From the NCBI GenBank assembly GCA_963970005.1, contig CAXAMN010025628.1:578919-642918 (forward strand): a stretch of 64,000 nucleotides of DNA, in the 5' to 3' direction. Position 1 is the stretch's first letter; the number at the start of each line of letters is the position of its first letter. Positions 34,610 through 43,049 of the stretch are shown here, piece after piece. This stretch comes from Durusdinium trenchii (taxonomy: Eukaryota > Sar > Dinophyceae > Suessiales > Symbiodiniaceae). The notes beneath the pieces were generated by a model. That model did not search any database. It saw nothing but the letters and a program-made list of their open reading frames with translations, and was not told where the DNA came from. The translations under genes and the position numbers were made by a program.

Positions 34610-35931
34610 GCGGCCCAACATCCATGTTGGATCAGATTGGAATCAACTTCAATGAGAGCCAGGCGGCCTGGGAAGGCGAGCCACACATTGCATGTCCAGG
34701 GGTGTCATTTAACCTCAAGCCCGATATCACAAGGTTTCATGCATGGGGCAGACTTGATCCTTTTGTTTCGGAACCATCTAAACCGAAGAAGACTTTCCCA
34801 GCAAGCTATCAGACCAAGCCTAACATTCAAGCAGTTGATGATTCGATCTTGACAGCACGCATGCTTCAGGGAGCAGTGTCCGGTTGGCTGAAGGGTATCA
34901 AAACAGACTGTAGGTACATGTGTGATTCAGACCTAGGTTGTGACTCGTGCATTCCTGCTGATATTGTTGCGTTGCCCGCGTCCTCTCCGACGGAAGTCAA
35001 ATACTTCCACCATTCGCATGAGGACTGGATAGCAGACACCGGAAGCGCTCAGGACCTGTTGACCCGACATGACATCCCTGATGAATTCCAATATCGATCG
35101 GACCGGCCGATTGCTATCATCACAGCTAATGGCCATAGTTCATCGAACCTTCAGGCCAAGGTGTACAACGACACATTGAGTTGTAGGTTTGATCCGTATT
35201 TGCTCGAGTCGACACCACCGGTCATGTCTGTCGGAATGAGATGCGTTGATCAAGGTTATGATTTCATTTGGAGATCCGGCAAACCACCCTATTTTAGGAA
35301 GCCGGACGGAGAGAAGATAGAGCTCGTGGTCAGGGATTACGTCCCCTACATTCCTGCCAGGGCCAAGTCAAACGCCAATCCCCGCTCGACTTCGTCTTCC
35401 TCATTGGCTCCAACGTCTCTTCATCCCATAGCTCCTGGACGTGGTACAGCTGTTCCTGCTGAACCGGCATCGGCCTCGGGTGATGACGGGATGAATGTGT
35501 TGAAAGAGAGCCCAGAGAAGGATGAAGCGGGCCGGAAGGCTACGCCGGAGAAAGAGAAAGAAGCACCGAAGGGCAGAGCGGACCGGAAGGTCTCGCCGAT
35601 GGATGATGTTGATGATGATGTTCCGCAGATACCTGCCGAAGGCAACTTGGACAGGAATCTGGGAAAGGGGATATCATTGTTGAAGAAAGAGGCTAAATCA
35701 CTTGGGCATCTGGTGAGTCATCACCCCAAGAACCCATATTGTGACGTTTGCAATAAAGCAAAAATGACTAAGCCTCCATCATATCGGCAAGACGGGTCCT
35801 CGATAGTTGAAGCCAAGAAATTCGGTGATCACATTACATGTGATTTTCTCATTACCGGTGGTGAATATGAAATGGGAATCGATGAGAAAATGAATATGAA
35901 ATGGGAATCGATGAAGAGAAGTGTGCATTGA
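34553..35931 (+). CDS. Retrotransposon protease and start of integrase
   Basis: The retropepsin signature Asp-Thr-Gly-Ser (WIADTGSAQDL) lies at 35023-35055. This aspartic protease cuts the polyprotein. A Pro/Ser/Lys/Glu-rich linker follows (35370-35650). The integrase zinc-binding motif is SHHPKNPYCDVCNKAKM at about 35717-35767. The first catalytic Asp of the integrase core is in DHITCDFL at about 35827-35850. The frame then fails because of a 29-bp tandem duplication at 35863-35920, which throws the rest out of frame and leads to the stop at 35931. An ATG at 34576 is in frame, but the natural protein would be continuous with Gag. Confidence 0.85.
35863..35920 (+). repeat. 29-bp tandem duplication in integrase
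   Basis: The unit GAATATGAAATGGGAATCGA plus nine bases (35863-35891) is repeated from 35892, with differences only near the unit end. Twenty-nine is not a multiple of three, so it breaks the reading frame inside the integrase core. Confidence 0.92.
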
Positions 35932-38900
35932 TTGTCAAAGACATATATTCCAACTTCATGTATGTGTATCCCAGTGCTAGAAAGAGTGCCGAATCAGTCA
36001 TCCTGGCTATGAAACACTTTGTTTCGAATGATGATGAAGTGGGAATTTGTTATTCCGACAACGCTCCTGAATTGATCAATGCCATGAAAGAGCTGAAGTG
36101 GAGACATGTACTGTCAAAGGCATACATATCCGCCAGCAATGCCGTTGCGGAAAGGTCGATCCGAACCGTGCTTGAAGGAACTCGTGTGAACCTCTTGCAA
36201 TCCGGTCTCAACCACGGATTTTGGCCTTATGCTGCACGTCACTGGTGTGTCATGAACAACAATTTGTATGCTCTCGATGGAACTGCTTCTCCATGGGAGC
36301 TAAGATTCGGGGAACAATCACCTATTAAGTGTTGGCCTTTTGGGTGCATGGTGAACTACTGGAATGGTCCCAAAAAGAAACCCAAAGATGAGCTGAGGTT
36401 CGATCCCACATCAAGTGCAGGGGTCTTCGTTGGTTACATCGTTCACCCAGGGTTTCAATGGAGGACAGAATATTTCGTAGTTGATCTCAAGTCGGCCAAA
36501 GCAGATAAATACGAGGATATGCATCAGATCAAAAGAGTCATTCGCATCGACGTACCTGAACCGTTCACCTTCCCACTGAAGGATCGCAAGGAAATGGTTC
36601 GCAAAGGAGAGATCGCTGACGCGGCCGAAGAGGAAGTCGAGACAGTCCTTGAGGTCCAAGATGCTGTCGAGAGTGCCGTCCCAAACCCAAAGGCGGAAAC
36701 ACTTGAGACATCAGACACCACTCTTCCGAAGGGACCAGTTCTCCGAGGATCCGGTGCCCGAGCAGTCTGGAATCAGGGCTGGTTAGCTTTCATCGGAAGC
36801 GGGATCAGTGATGGGTGGTGTGATTACGCCGAATGTAAGGCCAAGTACAGCCCCTGTGAAGGGAAGTTCCTCGACCCGCGTGCAGAAGTAAACACCGAGC
36901 AATACTCCTATAGGACCACCCTTATGCACTCCGATGAGGAATCATGGCATGTTGTAGAATCAAATGCACTTATACATCCATGGGATAGGTCAATGGACGG
37001 ATTGCTTGAGGTAGTCGGTGCCACCATAACTATTCTGTCGAAGAATGAGCTTAATTTGCAAACTCCAGATGCAACACCGAGCACATTGCCGGGTCCTTCT
37101 GAGATCGAAGTCTTTAACCCATACACCAGCAAAGCAGAAATGATTCGTAGCGATGACCCCAAGTTTTATGACGCCGGGGGGTTCAAGACCAGAAGATATC
37201 AGGGATCCAGCAAACCCAAGGACATTCCATCCTTTGTGTGGCAATCAATGTCGGTGAAGCAACGGAGACTTGCAATCGCAGAAGAGCAGAAGAAACTAGC
37301 TAGAGTTGCTGACATGGCTACACTGCCTAAGAAGGCAGCTGCATCAAAACGATCCAGACATTCCGAAACATGGGCCGTTGTTCGCGTCTCGGAAGGGAAC
37401 GCCGGATCATCATCACCATCACAGGGTGCCGAAGATGTTCCCAAGATGCCCGTTTGCGGGTACAGCATACAGAGACATCGTGACAAGCTCATAAAGGTTG
37501 GTAGGCTGCAGGGCGAGAAGGCAATCAATACTCTCGTTGCCAGACCAGTCAATCGGAAAGAAATAAGGTCGAACCCCAAAGCACAAGCATCCCTAGATGT
37601 CGAATGGGTGAAGTTGGAGAAGAAAGATGCATGGCTTTATGACACGGTTCAAGAGTGGAAGGATGTAGCTTCAAAGGCCAAGAAACAAGGCAAGAAGGTC
37701 CACATAGGGAAAGTGTTCGAGATCTGTGTTGAGAAAGGTAGCGAACTGCCCGCTGGACACGAACTTCGCAAGTTTAAAGGCCGCACGGTTTTCCAAGGGA
37801 ATAATGTGCGGGATGAAAACAGCGATGTTGCTTTGTTTAGCGAACTCGGGTCATCCCCCGCGACAATGGAAGCGGGCAAAGCTGTTGACGCCTACGGGGC
37901 ACAGCCAGGATTTACAACTGAGCAAGCAGATGGCAAACAAGCTTACACACAAGCTCTCATGAAGGGAGTTGAGACATGGGTTGAACTCCCCAGGGACCGT
38001 TGGCCTAAGTCATGGGTAGGAAAATATGACAGACCTGCCTGTAGGCTTCGCATCGCACTCTATGGACACCCTGACTCCGGGGGGCTATGGGAGCAGCACT
38101 GTACGGACATGTTAGTAGCTGTTGGATTCGCCATGCCTGATCCTGAGGGTTGGCCATCGGTGTTCTTCCATGCTAGTCTTCGGTTATTGCTCATTGTTTA
38201 TGTCGACGACTTCAAGATGTCTGGGCCCAAAGACTCGTTGCAGAAAGGATGGAGCTTGATCGCTTCCAAGATTGACCTCGACACCCCGGGACCGGTCGGG
38301 AGATACTTGGGGTGTGAACACATCTACAAGCGGGGAGTAACTCTGCCAGTAGAGGCACATCCATTTGCACACGTGTTCGACAAACGAGTTCCAGATCCCG
38401 CCGCAAAGACTGCCGCGGCAGGAGTTCGGAGAACACAAGATTTTTGGGAACACCATCCTGACAGTCCTGTTTACGCAAGACACCACGTCCAACCCAGAAA
38501 ACAAACGTTTGTACCTGAAGAGTCCCTGATACAAGAACTAGGCCTGTCCAATGTCCGTTGCACGTACTTTGATGAGTGCGCGCCGGAAGGCGGAGCCGAG
38601 ATTCAATGGGATCATATCACTGACAGGAAACGAACACCATCATTATGGACGGGTGTCACTTATCTATTCACCAAACAATGCGGTGACCCAAAGCTTGCTC
38701 TTGCTGGAGTCACTCGCGACAAGGGTAGTGCAAAGAAAGCCGCAAGAAGTCAGAACTTCTCGTATTTAGACCAACTACACAACACCAACGCTTGCATGAC
38801 CAAACCAGTCACTGTTGTTACTTATGATATGGAACCTTTCCTGAAGTCATGTGTTGACCGGTATGTCGCACTGGCAGGAAAGAATGCTCAGTCGTTGCGC

Positions 38901-40439
38901 AAGGTTGCCACTCCTTTCCATGAGGAGCGCATCGCTCGTCCCACAGTGGAAGGAGAGGAGAAGCCAGGAGTCCTCGCACCCATCGCAACGAGAGTCCTCA
39001 TGAAAGTGCTCTTCGCTGCACGCATGGCCCGTTTTGATCTACTCCGGGCGGTGCAGGGCCTAGCAGCTCGGGTAACCAAATGGTCCACCGATTGTGACAA
39101 AGCGTTGCATAGACTGATATGCTATATCAATTCAACTGTTGACTACAAAATGCATTGTTTCATTGGAGACGATGTCAGTGAGTGCCGACTATGGCTTTTT
39201 GCCGATGCGGACCATGCAGGTGAATATGATAGCAGGTCTACTAGCGGTTGTGTTCTAGTACTTGTCGGACCCAATACATACTACCCGCTGACAGCTTTCA
39301 GCAAGAAACAAACATCAGTGTCCCTTAGCAGCACTGAATCCGAAGTTGTTTCAGCAAACGTCTCCCTCCGCTCTGTCGGTCTTCCTTCCTCCGGTTTATG
39401 GGCACACCTCCAGCAGGCGGGGGGAATCACACCCTCCAAATCGCGTTCATCTTCAAGCAAGCTGGAAAGTTTGCCGCAAGAGAGAGTGAGGACAGAGCCC
39501 GATAAGGATGGAGACTACTGGATATATGAACCATCACGAAGATGTTTGAGTAGGGTCCATGTTAAACCCAGATCTCACTTATATGTGCCGAACGACTCGA
39601 AGTCATGCCCCGTGTCAATCAACCGTCTCGGACTGGCCAGAACCACCCTTATGATCGACGACAAGGGAAACCTTGATCTGAAGCAGGACAATTGGAAATC
39701 CAAGGGTGACTACCCAATCCGGGGGGAATGGAAGGGAAAGACTTTATTTCGTGTATACGGCCCAAATGATGTTGACTATAAGGTGGAGTCACAAGAGATC
39801 CGTGAGTCGCTAACTGATTGGGAATTCCTTGGCATGGAGCGGGAAGGATCCCTAGACCTAACCCTGTTCGCTCCCAAATCGATCGAAGGTGTCTTCATTG
39901 AGGATAATCAAGCCACGATCCGAATCCTCGAATCGGGCAAATCCCCAGCTTTTAGGCACACCGACAAAACACAGAGAGTCAACCTCTCGTGGCTTGAGGA
40001 GCAGTTCAGGCGTAAATGGTACCGGTTAGTTCACGGCCCAACCATCCTTCAAGCAGCTGATATCTTTACGAAGCCTTTCACGAACTCCGAGAAGTGGGGT
40101 ACGGCGTTGAAACTGCTGTCCATTCGTGACAAACTGCCCATTGGCCAATCGCAGGTACGATCTACTCCAGCGAAGCCAAGCGTGGCGGAAGCGCACGCCG
40201 TGTCTGACGCTCAGAGAATGCTAGTCGAAGTATGTTGTGATCAAGACTCAAAGCTAAGTGATAGGAATAGATCTGCTGCTGAGGGATGCAGGGTGCTGCA
40301 GTTTACTGAAGAATTCGACTTTAACAGTAGCAGCAATCGAAGGCTCATAATCGCCCAGGTCAAGCATCACATACAAAGATGGGCCCCCCTAGTAGGAGAA
40401 CTTGTAAAGTGCCGTAACATATGTTATAACATGGGTTAA
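35892..40439 (+). CDS. Integrase, reverse transcriptase, RNase H, start of methyltransferase-like domain
   Basis: The frame carries the rest of the integrase: Asp in YSDNAPEL (36057) and Glu in NAVAERS (36150), a 30-residue spacing shorter than the usual 35. An Asp/Glu-rich spacer follows. The reverse transcriptase has ADGKQAYTQA, LYGHPDSGGLW and the catalytic YVDD at 38199-38210. RNase H has DADHAGEYDS, STESE and EDNQAT (about 39200-39910). The polymerase copies element RNA to DNA, RNase H removes the template, and integrase inserts the product. After RNase H comes LVEVCCDQDS (about 40221), which starts the methyltransferase-like domain. At 40374 a DNA transposon interrupts it, so the last 22 codons to 40439 are transposon sequence. 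Confidence 0.93.
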   Translation, partial: EYEMGIDEEKCALIVKDIYSNFMYVYPSARKSAESVILAMKHFVSNDDEVGICYSDNAPELINAMKELKWRHVLSKAYISASNAVAERSIRTVLEGTRVNLLQSGLNHGFWPYAARHWCVMNNNLYALDGTASPWELRFGEQSPIKCWPFGCMVNYWNGPKKKPKDELRFDPTSSAGVFVGYIVHPGFQWRTEYFVVDLKSAKADKYEDMHQIKRVIRIDVPEPFTFPLKDRKEMVRKGEIADAAEEEVETVLEVQDAVESAVPNPKAETLETSDTTLPKGPVLRGSGARAVWNQGWLAFIGSGISDGWCDYAECKAKYSPCEGKFLDPRAEVNTEQYSYRTTLMHSDEESWHVVESNALIHPWDRSMDGLLEVVGATITILSKNELNLQTPDATPSTLPGPSEIEVFNPYTSKAEMIRSDDPKFYDAGGFKTRRYQGSSKPKDIPSFVWQSMSVKQRRLAIAEEQKKLARVADMATLPKKAAASKRSRHSETWAVVRVSEGNAGSSSPSQGAEDVPKMPVCGYSIQRHRDKLIKVGRLQGEKAINTLVARPVNRKEIRSNPKAQASLDVEWVKLEKKDAWLYDTVQEWKDVASKAKKQGKKVHIGKVFEICVEKGSELPAGHELRKFKGRTVFQGNNVRDENSDVALFSELGSSPATMEAGKAVDAYGAQPGFTTEQADGKQAYTQALMKGVETWVELPRDRWPKSWVGKYDRPACRLRIALYGHPDSGGLWEQHCTDMLVAVGFAMPDPEGWPSVFFHASLRLLLIVYVDDFKMSGPKDSLQKGWSLIASKIDLDTPGPVGRYLGCEHIYKRGVTLPVEAHPFAHVFDKRVPDPAAKTAAAGVRRTQDFWEHHPDSPVYARHHVQPRKQTFVPEESLIQELGLSNVRCTYFDECAPEGGAEIQWDHITDRKRTPSLWTGVTYLFTKQCGDPKLALAGVTRDKGSAKKAARSQNFSYLDQLHNTNACMTKPVTVVTYDMEPFLKSCVDRYVALAGKNAQSLRKVATPFHEERIARPTVEGEEKPGVLAPIATRVLMKVLFAARMARFDLLRAVQGLAARVTKWSTDCDKALHRLICYINSTVDYKMHCFIGDDVSECRLWLFADADHAGEYDSRSTSGCVLVLVGPNTYYPLTAFSKKQTSVSLSSTESEVVSANVSLRSVGLPSSGLWAHLQQAGGITPSKSRSSSSKLESLPQERVRTEPDKDGDYWIYEPSRRCLSRVHVKPRSHLYVPNDSKSCPVSINRLGLARTTLMIDDKGNLDLKQDNWKSKGDYPIRGEWKGKTLFRVYGPNDVDYKVESQEIRESLTDWEFLGMEREGSLDLTLFAPKSIEGVFIEDNQATIRILESGKSPAFRHTDKTQRVNLSWLEEQFRRKWYRLVHGPTILQAADIFTKPFTNSEKWGTALKLLSIRDKLPIGQSQVRSTPAKPSVAEAHAVSDAQRMLVEVCCDQDSKLSDRNRSAAEGCRVLQFTEEFDFNSSSNRRLIIAQVKHHIQRWAPLVGELVKCRNICYNMG

Positions 40440-41034
40440 CTGATGTTGTAAGCTGGTCTAAGATTGGCAAGTGTTCTAAGTTCTTGGTGGTATTTACGTT
40501 GCAGTTACAAATTACTTTCGATATATATAAGTAAGTTATCCTAGTTTATGTTGGAGGGTGCTAAATTAGTGCTAAATCACTTACAACTTACTTAGGGAAC
40601 TTAGGTTTTTGCATTGAAAAAACTATGTTTTTTGTGGACGGGTTTGCAGAGAAGCGTTTTTCAATGTTTTTTGGTGTACTCTTCTTTTTTGTGTAGAACT
40701 GAGACTGATTAGCAAATCTTTGTATTTTGTGTTGTTTTGGAAACATTTTTTCTGTTTTTATGGGCGCGATTGTTTTTTATGTTTTAGTCGTGAAAAATTT
40801 GTGGGGTGGTGGTCCACCCGTACGACAGAGTAGTACTTTGCACACAGAAACACATAAATATGCAACACGCACACGTAGTAGAATATAGTGTAACGAATCC
40901 ATTATGTTGGCCATGGAACAACTAGAAGCCATTAAGCTGGATCACGCCCCAAAATTGAGGAGTAGATCCTTGCCTGTCCGTGACGCATCACAAGACGCAC
41001 ACACACACACAGTCCCTCAAAAGATCTGATGTAA

Positions 41035-41224
41035 CCTGATGAACAAGAGGCTATATGTACAGTAGATGTACGGGAATGTACGGTAATGTACGGTAGATGT
41101 ACGGTAGATGTACGGCAGATTACCGTACATCTACCGTACATTCCCGTACATCTACCGTACATTACCGTACATCTACCGTACATTACCGTACATCTACTGT
41201 ACATATAGCCTCTTGTTCATCAGG
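41035..41224. repeat. 190-bp near-perfect palindrome built of TGTACGGTA units
   Basis: The outer arms of 39 bp (41035-41073 and 41186-41224) are exact reverse complements. The inside is composed of repeated TGTACGGTA(GA) units, in one orientation on the left and the opposite on the right. It lies inside the TA-target insert and would extrude as a cruciform or form a long RNA hairpin. Confidence 0.93.
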
Positions 41225-41252
41225 GTGCACCGCGTTTTTTGGGCACAGGCCA

Positions 41253-41390
41253 CAACTTTTTGGACGGACCACCGCGATCAAAATTTTTGGACTGACCACC
41301 GCCATCAACTTTTTTGGACGGACCACCGCCTTCAATTTTTTGGACGGACCATCGCCTTCAATTTTTTGGACGGACCACCGCCCAGCGTGT
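41253..41390. repeat. 27-bp tandem repeat, five units
   Basis: The unit TTTTTTGGACGGACCACCGC plus seven bases is repeated five times with small changes. It lies inside the TA-target insert, immediately after the palindrome. The related word GGTGGTGGTCCACC occurs at 40803 and 41482. Confidence 0.85.
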
Positions 41391-41843
41391 TCCTAACACA
41401 CAGATGTAGGTCATTGTGTGTGTTCTGTTTTTCTTACGCGCTTTGATGGTTTAAAGTAGAAAGTGTTTTTCTTTTAGCGCGGTGGTGGTCCACCGAAGAA
41501 ATTCGAAGCGCATTTTTTGCTTTTTTTTGTTTTGCTTTTTGCTTTTCTTCAGCAAAGCGGCGCGGTGAGTGTTCTACATTAAAAACCCTTGCAACAGCAG
41601 CGCTTTCCCAGGTAAAAAGCATAGTTTTTCGATGTCCTTCGGTTTGGGCCTTGCTACTGGGAAACCTGAAAAAACATAGTTTTTGAACATCAAAAATCAC
41701 CAATTAGAACTTATAGAACTTAAAAATAGTTACATTTAAGTTACATCTTACTTACGAAGCCCTCCGGCTAACTTAGTTTTAAGTAATTTGTAACTTCACC
41801 AAGTAAGTTACAAGTGTTTTAACTAGGGGGGCCCATCTTTGTA

Positions 41844-43049
41844 CAAGCCCACGGCGTGGAATCAGTACTCGTTTGGGTTAGCCTACCCTGCACGGGGGGC
41901 ACTCCGTGGACGTACATCAACTTACGCCACCCAACCGGAAGCCGGAAAGTAAAGCAGCATCGTAGGAAGTTCGCTGTCCTCTGGACAAGTTTGATCGAGT
42001 TTCTGTCAGTCCTTCCCAAGGTCCATGTTGCCATTGAATGGCCAAGGGGATGCACCTATTGGGGCTTACCCAAAGTCAGAAAGCTGATCGATAAACTCTG
42101 TCTCGTGTCATACCACTTCGATGGGTGCGCTGTGGGGCTGAAGGGGAAGGATAATCTCCCTATTAAGAAGCCTTGGACAGTCGCTACCACTCATGAAGGC
42201 ATAGGTAAGGCTTTGAGCGAGTTTCAATGCAGCTGCAACATTCAACATGCCGAAGGTAGAGGGAAGTTCTTGAGAGAGACTCAATCCTACACTTATATCA
42301 TGACAGATGCCATTCATGCTGCGTTTCATAGCCGCATTCTGAACTCTCAAGCTATCTCGACTTGCTGTGTCGCCACTTTGTTTTGTCCTGCCGACATGAA
42401 GCACATGGCTGTGAACTTTGTGCCGCAGGTGGAGGCCGATGTGATGCCCACTGTCCGCGATCGCATTGCGGCATGGGAGAAGGTCTCCACTGACCTTCGT
42501 GCTGCCTGTGTGAAGGTGGCATTCGGCGAGGATCCCGAGGCTCACGTCCGCCGTTTGGCTTCCATTCGCCAGCCGACTGGAGTGGCCATCCGCGGGACGC
42601 TCGGAGGAGGCAGCGCTCAAGGATCGTTCGGTGAAATCGCCGACTTGATGGAGCGCGTGCCGGAGTGCCTATTGGCGCAGCTGTCGAGCGGGCCGGAAGG
42701 CTCAGCCGATTTGCTTATTTGTGGTGATAGCTCCTTTGCTGTCATCCGTCAGAAGTTCATCGGACCAATGATCGAGCCTGAAATCACGAGAATGGATTTG
42801 GCCCAATTTCTAAATCAAGATTCTATGGCATGGTGTACCCGAATCCGCTCGAGGATGGAATGGGGCCGTGGCCTGAATCGAATTGTGCCGGCGATCGAGG
42901 ATGAGCTGCAAGAGATGGCCGAGCACAACAAGAAGAACGGCAACCCGAGCCGGAAGGTAGTCGTAATCGTCCCCTGGAGTGGCAATGACGTTTATGGGGA
43001 CTACGGCTATACGCCGGCTGTAAGTGGATCAACCAAAAGCGATTCCTAA
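41844..43049 (+). CDS. Methyltransferase-like domain (rest) and start of SGNH hydrolase
   Basis: The frame is in phase with the pol frame across the transposon insert. It continues the methyltransferase-like domain with VWVSLPCTGGTPW (Pro-Cys at 41886-41891), resembling motif IV of C5 methyltransferases. It goes on with HVAIEWPRGCTYW, which occupies the place of their Glu-Asn-Val motif, and with KKPWTVATTH and SYTYIMTDAIH. I infer a methyltransferase fold; the chemistry is not proven. From about 42700 an SGNH-hydrolase domain begins: LLICGDSSF (nucleophile Ser, about 42708-42734) and VPWSGNDVYG (GxND, about 42969-43000). The frame is lost at about 43010, where the domain carries on one base back, and a stop follows at 43049. 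Confidence 0.8.
   Translation, partial: QAHGVESVLVWVSLPCTGGTPWTYINLRHPTGSRKVKQHRRKFAVLWTSLIEFLSVLPKVHVAIEWPRGCTYWGLPKVRKLIDKLCLVSYHFDGCAVGLKGKDNLPIKKPWTVATTHEGIGKALSEFQCSCNIQHAEGRGKFLRETQSYTYIMTDAIHAAFHSRILNSQAISTCCVATLFCPADMKHMAVNFVPQVEADVMPTVRDRIAAWEKVSTDLRAACVKVAFGEDPEAHVRRLASIRQPTGVAIRGTLGGGSAQGSFGEIADLMERVPECLLAQLSSGPEGSADLLICGDSSFAVIRQKFIGPMIEPEITRMDLAQFLNQDSMAWCTRIRSRMEWGRGLNRIVPAIEDELQEMAEHNKKNGNPSRKVVVIVPWSGNDVYGDYGYTPAVSGSTKSDS

Larger units (their letters stand above)
40374..41841. mobile_element. TA-target DNA transposon or MITE (1,468 bp) inserted in the retroelement
   Basis: The left end CAAAGATGGGCCCCCCTAGT (40374-40393) is the exact reverse complement of the right end (41822-41841). 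It is flanked by TA on both sides (40372-40373 and 41842-41843). Removing the insert and one TA rejoins the interrupted retroelement coding frame exactly, which proves the boundaries. Just inside the ends, GTTACAAATTACTT (40504-40517) recurs inverted at 41781-41794. No transposase gene is present, so it is non-autonomous. The TA duplication is compatible with the Tc1/mariner group and some others; the family is not certain. Confidence 0.93.

Noticed and set aside
34059-34655. 198-codon plus-strand frame overlapping the CCCH finger region
   Set aside because: The zinc-finger cysteines lie in the other frame; this one is an arginine-rich shadow.
41035-41224. Palindrome with repeated units considered as CRISPR-like array
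   Set aside because: Repeats are contiguous and mirror-arranged, without unique spacers or cas genes.
42943-42966. Further GGAA hairpin candidate in the element
   Set aside because: Has CCGGAAGG but the outer GC...GCCG stem is missing, so it was left out of the module count.
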